Assembly (NCBI RefSeq): GCF_012910785.2
Contig: NZ_WTVH02000001.1
Location: 248,001-312,000, forward strand
Source of the DNA: Aromatoleum buckelii
GTDB lineage: Bacteria; Pseudomonadota; Gammaproteobacteria; Burkholderiales; Rhodocyclaceae
Direction: 5' to 3'
DNA: 64,000 nucleotides
Positions 51,159 through 58,737 of the stretch are shown here, piece by piece; the stretch's first letter is position 1, and each line of letters opens with the position of its first letter. Under the pieces are notes generated by a model. It saw only the letters and a list, made by a program, of their open reading frames with translations. It did no database searches and had not been told where the DNA came from. A program made the translations under genes and the position numbers.

Positions 51159-51198
51159 GGCCGACGCCTCGCCGCCGGGCGGCGGCGAGGCGTCGGCC
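51159..51198. promoter_or_regulatory. Perfect 18-bp hairpin just upstream of the activator start
   Basis: Arms 51159-51176 and 51181-51198 are perfectly complementary over 18 bases (starting GGCCGACGCC) with a GGGC loop. In the transcript it ends 15 bases before the activator ATG and follows the ALDH stop. No T-run follows, so it could attenuate read-through from the dehydrogenase genes or block activator translation. A TATAAA-like -10 box lies just upstream (about 51216). Confidence 0.75.
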
Positions 51199-51315
51199 GC
51201 TATTACCAAAGCCCTATTTATACGCGGATAAGCCATGTCATGGTACCGTCCGTGATGGTGCACCGCACCAACGCCCGCCCGCCTGCGACCGAAGATGCGG
51301 CTGCAGGGCGCCGTG

Positions 51316-52776
51316 TCAGAAGGGATACTGGATCCCGCGATCCATGACGCTAACCCACTGGGTCTGGCAGAATTCCTCGAAGCTGGCCGGGCCACCGAAG
51401 CGGCTGCCGTTGCCCGATATGCCCATGCCGCCGAAAGGCACCTGGAATTCATTGTTCACGGTCTGGTCGTTGATGTGGACCATGCCGGCCTTGAGCCGGG
51501 CCGCCAGCGCCAGCGCGCGTGATATCGACGCGCTATGCACCGCGGCGGACAAGCCGTAGTCGGAGCTGTTGACCAGCGCCACCGCCTCTTCGTCCGTGTC
51601 GAACACCGTGATCGGCGCAACCGGCCCGAAGATCTCTTCGTCCCATGCGGGCATCTCTGGGGTCACGTCGGCGAGCACGGTGGCCGGGTAGAAGCGGCCG
51701 TCGCGCTTGCCGCCGGCGAGGACGCGGGCGCCCTGTGCCACCGAGCGCTCCACCACCTCGGCGACACGCGTTGCCTGGCGGTCGTTGATGAGCGGGCCGA
51801 GGTGAACCGGGCCGGTAGCGGGGTTGCCGACCACCAGCGCTTCCGCGCGCGCGGCCAGCAGGTCCGCGTAGCGTCCGGCAATCTTGCGGTGGACGATGTG
51901 GCGGCCGGCCTGCATGCAGATCTGGCCCTGGTGGAGGAAGGCGCCCCAGGCGGCGCAGGAGGCGGCGGATTCGAGGTCGGCGTCGTCGAGGATCACCATG
52001 GCGTTGTTGCCGCCGAGCTCCAGCGCCACCTTCTTCAGCATGCGCCCGCAGGTCTCGCCGATCTGGCGGCCGACGGCAGTGGAGCCGGTGAAGGAGATCA
52101 TTTTCACCGCCGGATGGCGCACCAGGGCGTCGCCGGTGGCGGGGCCGCCGGGCAGCACGTGGAGCACGCCCTTGGGCAGTCCGGCGTCCTCGAACAGCTC
52201 GGCGAGCAGCAGGCCGCCGCAGATCGCGCTCTGCACGTCGGGCTTGAGAATGACTGCATTGCCCATGGCGAGGGCCGGCAGCACCGAGCGCAGGCCGAGC
52301 AGGATGGGGAAGTTCCACGGCGCGATGACGCCGACCACGCCGATCGGCACCCGCTGCCAGTAGTTGCGCCGGCCGGGCATGGAGGAGGGGAAGATCTCGC
52401 CGATCGCCTGCATGGGCATCGCCGCCGCCATGTGGGCCTGCTCGACGGTGGCGGCCAGTTCCCATTCGGCCTTGGGCGGAATCGACCCGCATTCGCGGAT
52501 GTTCCACTGGTTGATCTCGCCGGCGCGCGCTTCCAGCAACTGGGCGACCTTGCGCAGCACGGCGGCGCGGCGGTCAAAGGGCAGTGCGGCCCAGGCGGAC
52601 TGGGCCTCGGTTGCGAGGCGGGCCGCTTGGGCGACGTCCTCGGCACTGGCAGTGGCGAGCATTGTCAGGGTGTCGCCGGTAGCGGGTTCGATGACCGGCA
52701 CTGCGTCGCCGCGTCCGGCTGCCCATTCGCCGAAGAAGATGCGCTGCTGCCAGCGGGGGGAAGTGTCCTGGTTCAT
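51316..52776 (-). CDS. Aldehyde dehydrogenase (NAD(P)+)
   Basis: 486 residues, typical ALDH length. PWNFPILLGLRSVLPALAMG and FTGSTAVGRQIGE bind cofactor; the catalytic glutamate is in VALELGGNNAM and the catalytic cysteine in GQICMQAGRH. The C-terminal PFGGMGISGNGSRFGG is typical. Overall it resembles benzaldehyde/salicylaldehyde-type ALDHs. It follows the GMC dehydrogenase by 20 bases and should oxidise that enzyme's aldehyde product to the acid. Confidence 0.93.
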   Translation of the reverse strand: MNQDTSPRWQQRIFFGEWAAGRGDAVPVIEPATGDTLTMLATASAEDVAQAARLATEAQSAWAALPFDRRAAVLRKVAQLLEARAGEINQWNIRECGSIPPKAEWELAATVEQAHMAAAMPMQAIGEIFPSSMPGRRNYWQRVPIGVVGVIAPWNFPILLGLRSVLPALAMGNAVILKPDVQSAICGGLLLAELFEDAGLPKGVLHVLPGGPATGDALVRHPAVKMISFTGSTAVGRQIGETCGRMLKKVALELGGNNAMVILDDADLESAASCAAWGAFLHQGQICMQAGRHIVHRKIAGRYADLLAARAEALVVGNPATGPVHLGPLINDRQATRVAEVVERSVAQGARVLAGGKRDGRFYPATVLADVTPEMPAWDEEIFGPVAPITVFDTDEEAVALVNSSDYGLSAAVHSASISRALALAARLKAGMVHINDQTVNNEFQVPFGGMGISGNGSRFGGPASFEEFCQTQWVSVMDRGIQYPF

Positions 52777-52796
52777 GGTCGTTTGTCCTCGCTGGC

Positions 52797-54359
52797 TCAG
52801 GCTTGCGGAGCATTGATCTGGTCGGCGATGTAGTGCGCGAGCGCATACACCGTTTCCGAAGGGTTGTAGCCGATGGACGTTGGCAACAGGCTGGCGTCTA
52901 CGACGTAGAGCCTGCGCACGTCGTGGGTTTCGCCCTTCGGGTTCACCACCGTCCGCGCCGGATCGGCGCCCATGCGGCAGGTGCCCTGCGGATGAAACGA
53001 GGTGTAGCGATAGCGTGAGGGCTCGTTTCTCAGCCCGTCTATCACCCGGTGGATCTCGGCTGGGCCCTCGATGGCCAGCGCGTGCGAGGTCGGCAAGTGG
53101 ATGCGCTTCGCGCCGGCGGCGAACAGCACCCGGGCGTTGGTCTTGAGGCCGGCCTTCATCGATTCGAAGTCGGCGTCGTCGACCGTGTACCGGATGGCCT
53201 TCGCGCCGTCCGTCCAGCCCACCTCGCCGACATTCTTGTCATGGATCAGGGTGATCAGGCGGATGGTATTGCGGTAGCGGCTCATGTACGAGACATAGGG
53301 CTTACCGGTGCCGGGCTCGACCTGGAAGCTCGCCTCCACCGGATCCTGCACCGCGTTCAGCAGCAGGTAGCCGCCTTCTTCCGGCAGCGTGTATTTGTCG
53401 ACGTAGAGCGAATGGGTGGCGCCGTGGAAGTCGTCCACCGGCTTGTCGAACTCGGCGGTGAGCGACATCGTCGGGTGGCAGGCGAAATTCTTGCCGACCT
53501 GGCCGCTGCTGTTCGCGAGCCCGCTCTTCAACAGCAGCAGCGGGGTCTGTACCGGCCCGGCGGCGAGCACCACGATGGGGGCATCGATGCGCAGATCCGC
53601 CTTCTTGCGCCCGGTCGCCGGGTCGACGACTTCGGCCTCCACGCCCCGGGCATTCCCCTCGTCCGCCAGCACTTTGGTGACACGGGTATCGGCAAAAAGC
53701 TGGGCCCCCTTTGCGACCGCCCAAGGGAGGTAGGTCACCAGCATCGACTGCTTGCGATCCGACACGCAACCCGCGAAGCAGAAGCCGGTGAGACCGCATT
53801 CCTTGATGTTGCGCTTGGCGATGCCGGGTGGGATGCCGAGCTTTTTCAGCCCCGCATTGATCAGCTCGGCGCCGGGGCTGGTTTCGTGGGGGGCATTCTG
53901 GCGAATATGCAGATTGGCCTCGACCTTGTCGAAATAGGGCGCCATCACTTCTGGAGTGAGATTGGTGAGCCCGAACTCCTGCGCCCACTGCTGGAGGTAG
54001 TAGTCCGGCGTACGGAAACAGAGTGCGGCGTTTACCACCGTGGAGCCGCCGACGCAGGCACCCTGAAGGATGCTGATGTCGCCTTCGGTGTTGGACTGGC
54101 CCCCGTGGTCCTGGTACAGCGTGCCCATGGCGATGGCCAGCATTTCGGTGAATTTCTCCGAGGGCACGTAGGGGCCGGCTTCGAGCACCACCACCGTCTT
54201 GCCCTTGGCGGCGAGTTCGTAGGCGGCGATGGCGCCGCCCGCGCCCGAGCCGACGATCACCGCGTCGGCCGCCAGGTGGATGCTAGGCTGCTTGACGTCG
54301 GCCGCTTGGGTGAGCTTGAGGCCGTGGCGTGGGACCTGCGCGATCATTTTCTGGGTCAT
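52797..54359 (-). CDS. GMC-family alcohol dehydrogenase (FAD)
   Basis: 520 residues. Dinucleotide fold ADAVIVGSGAGGAIAAYELA near residue 33, the GMC signature SILQGACVGGSTVVNAALCF, and the C-terminal catalytic region HPQGTCRMG with SIGYNPSETVYALA. There is no own signal peptide. It is 19 bases after a gluconate-2-dehydrogenase-3-like Tat protein; such pairs form membrane or periplasmic dehydrogenase complexes in which the small subunit carries the Tat signal for both. Substrate inferred from context as a primary alcohol. Confidence 0.9.
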   Translation of the reverse strand: MTQKMIAQVPRHGLKLTQAADVKQPSIHLAADAVIVGSGAGGAIAAYELAAKGKTVVVLEAGPYVPSEKFTEMLAIAMGTLYQDHGGQSNTEGDISILQGACVGGSTVVNAALCFRTPDYYLQQWAQEFGLTNLTPEVMAPYFDKVEANLHIRQNAPHETSPGAELINAGLKKLGIPPGIAKRNIKECGLTGFCFAGCVSDRKQSMLVTYLPWAVAKGAQLFADTRVTKVLADEGNARGVEAEVVDPATGRKKADLRIDAPIVVLAAGPVQTPLLLLKSGLANSSGQVGKNFACHPTMSLTAEFDKPVDDFHGATHSLYVDKYTLPEEGGYLLLNAVQDPVEASFQVEPGTGKPYVSYMSRYRNTIRLITLIHDKNVGEVGWTDGAKAIRYTVDDADFESMKAGLKTNARVLFAAGAKRIHLPTSHALAIEGPAEIHRVIDGLRNEPSRYRYTSFHPQGTCRMGADPARTVVNPKGETHDVRRLYVVDASLLPTSIGYNPSETVYALAHYIADQINAPQA

Positions 54360-54378
54360 GTGCGTTCTCTCCCGGGGA

Positions 54379-54969
54379 TCACTTGGGCATTGGAGCGTTG
54401 CCGAGGGACTTCAGGCCCCACTTCCTGGTGACCGGGCCGTCGTAGCCGAGGGGCACCCAGGTTGGGGGATTGGCCCAGTAGGCCAGGCCCACCAGCTTCT
54501 TCAGCCCCATCGCCAGTGCGCGGTGCGGCGCCTCCGGCGCGTTCGCCCACTCGTCGCAGAAGCGCGCCGCGGCGGCGTCGTCGAGTTCGGTGAAGCGCTT
54601 GCCGTAGCGTGGAATGGGGCCCTCATCGAAATACTTCACACCCCCCTTGAGGCCTTCCAGGAGGTGGGGCGGCATGGTGGCCAGCAGCGCCGCGTCCAGT
54701 GTCTGCATCACTGGCACCTGGGTGGTGGGCACCAGCCGGCTTCCTTCGGTGGGCAGCATCACCGCGAGCAGCCGGGCGAACACCGCATGCTCGGACTCGG
54801 TCATGACGTGCACGCCCTCGGGCAGGGCGGCGAGGGCGGCGTTCGCTACGCCCAGGCTGCCGAGCGTGGCTGCGCTCGTCACTGCGGCGCCGAAACGGAT
54901 GAAGTCGCGGCGGGTCATTCGCCCGATCTGCGCGAGCGCTTCGTGGACCTTGCGGTTAAGGTCTGACAT
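54379..54969 (-). CDS. Gluconate 2-dehydrogenase subunit 3-like Tat-exported partner
   Basis: 196 residues. Twin-arginine signal MTRRDFIRFGAAV followed by a hydrophobic stretch and ALAALPEG. The body (ARLLAVMLPTEGSRLVP) resembles the small subunit of GMC-type membrane dehydrogenases. Immediately upstream of the GMC gene with a strong purine-rich box (AGGAGACGAAG), so co-export of the complex is likely. Confidence 0.85.
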   Translation of the reverse strand: MSDLNRKVHEALAQIGRMTRRDFIRFGAAVTSAATLGSLGVANAALAALPEGVHVMTESEHAVFARLLAVMLPTEGSRLVPTTQVPVMQTLDAALLATMPPHLLEGLKGGVKYFDEGPIPRYGKRFTELDDAAAARFCDEWANAPEAPHRALAMGLKKLVGLAYWANPPTWVPLGYDGPVTRKWGLKSLGNAPMPK

Positions 54970-55092
54970 CTTCGTCTCCTGTCGTTGTTGGGCTTGGTCC
55001 GGCGCCGAAGCGACGCGGGCGCTGCCACGACTTGCTTTTGTAATGTGTCGCTTGGAGCGGTAGGCGTCGAGCTCGCCTGCCGCGCCCGGTGG

Positions 55093-57093
55093 TTAAGGCT
55101 CGATCATGTCGAAGCCCGGGGTGCCGGTATCGAAAAGCTTGGTGAAGGCGACAAACTTCCCTTCATTGCCTGTGACCTTGATGCGTGCCGAGCGAAGGGC
55201 TTCGTCGAAGGTCGTCTTGCGCATCATCAGGTCGTCCAGCACGCCGCGATTGAGCGCGACGGTAGCGTCGGGCGTACCCTGAGAACCGCCGGGAAGGTAA
55301 GTGAGCGTGGCGTTTTCGACGTTGACCACGTACGACTCCCCGCTGTCCTCGAATTTCCACTGCAGCACCATCTTTTCCTTGTCGGCTCGGCTCGGGTCGA
55401 GATTGACGCCGAGATAGTCGAAGTAGAGGGATGTCGGCATCGCGGCAATGAGGTCCGGGCTGACGATCCTGGCTCCGGAACCGGCCTTCACGCCGTTGCG
55501 CAACTCGTATGCGCCCTGAAGGTATGCATTGCGCCAGATCGCCGATTCGCTCTGATAGCCGAGTTGCTCGAATGCTCGGGCCTGCAGTTCGCGAGCTTCG
55601 CGATTGTCCGGGTTGGCGAACACGACGTGCTTCGTCACCTCTGCAACCCAACGGTAATTGCCCGCTTCGAGGTCCTTCTTGGCCTGGGCGATCACATTGC
55701 CCTCGCCCCCCATGTAGGCTACGAACTTCGCGGCGCTTTCCGCCGGAGGCAGCGGATTCAGGCTCGCGGGATTGCCGTCGTACCACCCGAGATAGAGTTG
55801 ATACTGCGCCTTTGCATTGTGGCTCACGGTTCCGTAATAGCCGCGGGTCCACCAGCTTTGGGCTAACGTGGGCGGCAGTTCCAATTGCGCCGAGATCTCG
55901 TTCGGCGTGTAGCCCTTGTTCATCAGTCGCACGGACTGGTCGTGGATGAACTTGTACAGGTCTCTTTGCTGGGAGAGGTAGCTCTTCACCTTTTCCGTGC
56001 CCCATTTCGGCCAATGGTGCTGGGCGAATACGAGTTCTGCTTGAGGGAATTCGTGCATCATCTCAGCGATATAGCGGGACCATTCCGCGCCGCTGCGCAC
56101 CGATGCCCCCCGGATCGCGTAGAGGTTATGGAGCAGCGGCGTCACGATTTCCGCGGTGTTGAGAGCCTTGAACTGCGGAAAGTACATGACCATTTCCGAC
56201 GGCGCCTCCGCATGGAGCGTCAGCAGGAATTCGATTTCGATGCCGTCAACAGTGATCTTCTGTCGCCGTTCGCTGATCTCGATCGTGGGCGGCACGACCG
56301 TCACGGTTCCGGTGGAAATCGTCTGGCCCAAGCCCCCGTCTACGCGGCCCTTGGCACCGACCGGTACGGCCGTACCGAACTGGTACTGAATTCGTCGGTT
56401 CATTGCGGGGCCGGCAATGACGTTCTCGGCAACCAGGGTCTCCATGAACCCCTTCGGGGCGATGACCTGGGTCTGCCCCCCTGCGACCGAGGCCCGGTCG
56501 ACAACGCCTCTGGCGCCTCCGAAGTGATCCACGTGGTTATGACTGTAGATGAAGCCGACGATCGGCTTCTGCGGACGGTGCTCGAAATATAGCTTCAGCG
56601 CGTTCTTCGCGGTTTCCTCGGACATGAGGGCGTCGATCACGATGATTCCCGTATCGCCTTCGATGATCGACACGTTCGCCAGGTCCGCGCCGCGGACCTG
56701 ATAGATCCTGTCGGCGACCTTGAACAGGCCCGTGATGCCGTTCAGTTGGGACTGCCGCCAAAGGCTGGGATTTACGGTGGGAGGCGAATCCGGCGATTCG
56801 ATAAAGCCGAAGGCACCGGGGTTCCAAGCCCTTCTTCCATCGGCGGTCTTCACCTCGCTCTGGGGCAGGCCGGCGATTCTCCCGCGGGCGGCGTCTTCGT
56901 AGTCCGAACGATCAGAAAACGGAAGCTGACTGAGTGTCTTGCTATTGACCGATACGGTATGAGGGGTGGCTTCCAGCGGTTCGCTCGCTACCGCACGGGG
57001 CGGCGTGATCAAACTCCCTGATGCGCAAACTACGATTGCAGCTGTTACGCAAAGTGAGCGACGAAGGGTGTTGGCCATGGTTATCTTCAGCAC
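55093..57093 (-). CDS. Exported MBL-fold alkylsulfatase (SdsA1/Pisa1-like)
   Basis: 666 residues from a GTG at 57093; AAGGAG lies 7 bases before it, while the ATG 15 bases downstream has no box. A signal peptide follows (LCVTAAIVVCASGSLITPP). The zinc-binding motif is YSHNHVDHFGGARG (HxHxDH), with further ligands in FPQFKALNTAE and FAQHHWPKWG. The middle region is the all-alpha dimerisation domain and the C-terminal ~120 residues an SCP2-like domain (TPDATVALNRGVLDDLM). The family hydrolyses primary or secondary alkyl sulfates to alcohols in the periplasm. Same strand as the GMC/ALDH genes. Confidence 0.9.
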   Translation of the reverse strand: MLKITMANTLRRSLCVTAAIVVCASGSLITPPRAVASEPLEATPHTVSVNSKTLSQLPFSDRSDYEDAARGRIAGLPQSEVKTADGRRAWNPGAFGFIESPDSPPTVNPSLWRQSQLNGITGLFKVADRIYQVRGADLANVSIIEGDTGIIVIDALMSEETAKNALKLYFEHRPQKPIVGFIYSHNHVDHFGGARGVVDRASVAGGQTQVIAPKGFMETLVAENVIAGPAMNRRIQYQFGTAVPVGAKGRVDGGLGQTISTGTVTVVPPTIEISERRQKITVDGIEIEFLLTLHAEAPSEMVMYFPQFKALNTAEIVTPLLHNLYAIRGASVRSGAEWSRYIAEMMHEFPQAELVFAQHHWPKWGTEKVKSYLSQQRDLYKFIHDQSVRLMNKGYTPNEISAQLELPPTLAQSWWTRGYYGTVSHNAKAQYQLYLGWYDGNPASLNPLPPAESAAKFVAYMGGEGNVIAQAKKDLEAGNYRWVAEVTKHVVFANPDNREARELQARAFEQLGYQSESAIWRNAYLQGAYELRNGVKAGSGARIVSPDLIAAMPTSLYFDYLGVNLDPSRADKEKMVLQWKFEDSGESYVVNVENATLTYLPGGSQGTPDATVALNRGVLDDLMMRKTTFDEALRSARIKVTGNEGKFVAFTKLFDTGTPGFDMIEP

Positions 57094-58262
57094 GTTTTGT
57101 CTCCTTAGCCCGCCGATGGGGGCTCGTATCCTTTATTTCCTTTCGGGGATTCGCCGCACAACAATAATGTCGCTACCGTGCGCCAATCGGTAGCCTCAGG
57201 ACGCGCGAACGCAACTTGGCAGAGCGGCTGTTCCGTTCCGTTTCTGGTTTGCTTGACGGTTACCAGAAGGCTCCTCCCTGTCGAAGTGGAGCAGGCCGCC
57301 CCATGATTTACCGTTCTGCAGGGCCTTCAATTCGTTGTAGCGAGTGGCTGATGTCTCCTCACTTTTCGTGTTGTCGTTACGGAACCGGGCTTCTTGGTCC
57401 TAGCTCCGTTATGCAAGGGGCGCGCCAACTAATTGATTCCGCCCTGGCACGCGATATTCCTTTAAGAACAAACGACTGAGCACTCTTCCGAATTAGGTCG
57501 CGAAGATCCTGCGTCTCGTGGTGAGACAAGGCAGGCGCAAATTGAGACCAACGTGAGAGCGTGAATCGATTAGGTGGACGATCCGAGGTCGGAGGCTTCC
57601 TTGAGGATCAGCCCCGCGATATTCATCCGGGTCGCGTGCGCAGCATACCGCGGGCCCATGCCGGATGACCGCTAACGAGCGCTGGCCCTCGGTGGCGGCT
57701 TTTGGCCGGAAGTGTGATTCTGAGGGGGCACCGTAAACTTGACGTTGGCAAGCCGCCGAACGGTATGCTGACCGGCAGTTCAAGCCGGCGATGCGACGAG
57801 GGCAGTAGGTTGGCGAACGTCAGCTACTCTTGTGAAGTTGCCAACCGACTGCGCAGTCCGGGTCGGGGACGAAGGGCGGGGCGCTCAGTTGTCGGAACCA
57901 GGGCACCCCTCGATCCGGAGGGCCTTATTGCCGATGAGTGGCTGGACGATTGCCGGATGGGCGCGAAACGTATGCCATGCGCCGGGCCACGGTGATGTAG
58001 ACGATGTCCGCGCTTTACCGGTAGGGCAGGCAGGGATGGCCGCCCTAGCGCCGCCGTCGTTCTCATCGGAACCCCTATGACAGCGGCCATCAACGGCTAG
58101 CTTGCGGAAGTCCGCCGCCAGCAGATCAGGCATGCACCGCGATTTGAGCAGACTTATCCACAGCTAGCCTGGGACAGCTCTGTGGATAAGGTGTGCGCAA
58201 CCCTTGCCTGCGGCGCGGCTGCAGGCCGGGACGGCACTGCCTAAGTGTGGGGCGAAGCACGT
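57094..58262. other. 1.2-kb gene-free region
   Basis: No gene is supported on either strand; short frames here have no recognisable motifs. It contains the alkylsulfatase promoter and, near its end, two inverted DnaA-box-like sequences. It may be debris of a deleted segment. Confidence 0.45.
58153..58190. promoter_or_regulatory. Inverted pair of perfect DnaA boxes
   Basis: CTTATCCACAG (58153-58163) and CTGTGGATAAG (58180-58190) are exact inverted copies 16 bases apart, and each contains TTATCCACA, the strong DnaA-box consensus. This could be a DnaA-binding or titration site, an origin relic, or another palindromic operator. No dnaA, rep or parA gene is nearby. Confidence 0.55.
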
Positions 58263-58469
58263 TCACAGGTAGCCCCGGCCGTGGCACGCGGAGCAGGGCT
58301 GGTCCTCCCACGTCGACTCCATCCCCCGGCCGTTGCACGCCCGGCAAACGTCGTCGTGTGAGCCCTGCTCACGCGCGCAGCCGCCGCAGACCCGGCAAGG
58401 CCGCTCGATGTTCGTCTTGTTTTCGCGGGCGCCGCGACAGTACGGGCAGGGACGTTCATCTTCGAACAT
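58263..58469 (-). CDS. Small CxxC-repeat (DnaJ-type zinc-ribbon) protein
   Basis: 68 residues made almost wholly of cysteine repeats: CPYCRG, CRVCGGC, CRACNGRG and CSACHGRG, the last two matching the CxxCxGxG unit of the DnaJ zinc-binding domain. Four pairs could bind two zinc ions. It has no J domain. Its start overlaps a small palindrome CGGGAG-T-CTCCCG that covers the ribosome-binding site. Function unknown. Confidence 0.65.
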   Translation of the reverse strand: MFEDERPCPYCRGARENKTNIERPCRVCGGCAREQGSHDDVCRACNGRGMESTWEDQPCSACHGRGYL

Positions 58470-58484
58470 CGGGAGTCTCCCGGG

Positions 58485-58674
58485 TCAGAATGTGTTGTTG
58501 AGACTCGAAAGAACCTGGGGTGGCAGATCCTGCCACCCTGCCGGATCGTCGGTCGTGACGCAGTAATGGCCCGACACGCGCGTGCCTGAGCCGTCGCGCG
58601 CCAACTCGAGATTGAGCTTGTTGTCGGGAGCCGGTCGTCGGCTGGCTAAAAGCTCAGCCTGGCTGGACGACGAT
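58485..58674 (-). pseudogene. 3' remnant of an unknown gene
   Basis: About 62 codons without a start, reading DNKLNLELARDGSGTRVSG and WQDLPPQVLSSLNNTF before the stop, look genuinely coding; the frame is closed by TGA at about 58675. It ends 16 bases before the CxxC-repeat gene, as if the two were once one operon. Family not recognised. Confidence 0.35.
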
Positions 58675-58737
58675 CGTCACGCACTTCAACCCCCGGCTGC
58701 CCTACGCAGTCGACCCGCTGCAGCGGACGAGGCTGGC

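Noticed and set aside
51535-52833. 432-codon plus-strand frame
   Set aside because: Antisense shadow of the aldehyde dehydrogenase gene.
54970-55092. Sigma-54 promoter (TGGCA-N-GC) upstream of the dehydrogenase genes
   Set aside because: A TGGCA is present but GC does not fall at the required spacing; the same holds upstream of the alkylsulfatase, so no promoter is claimed.
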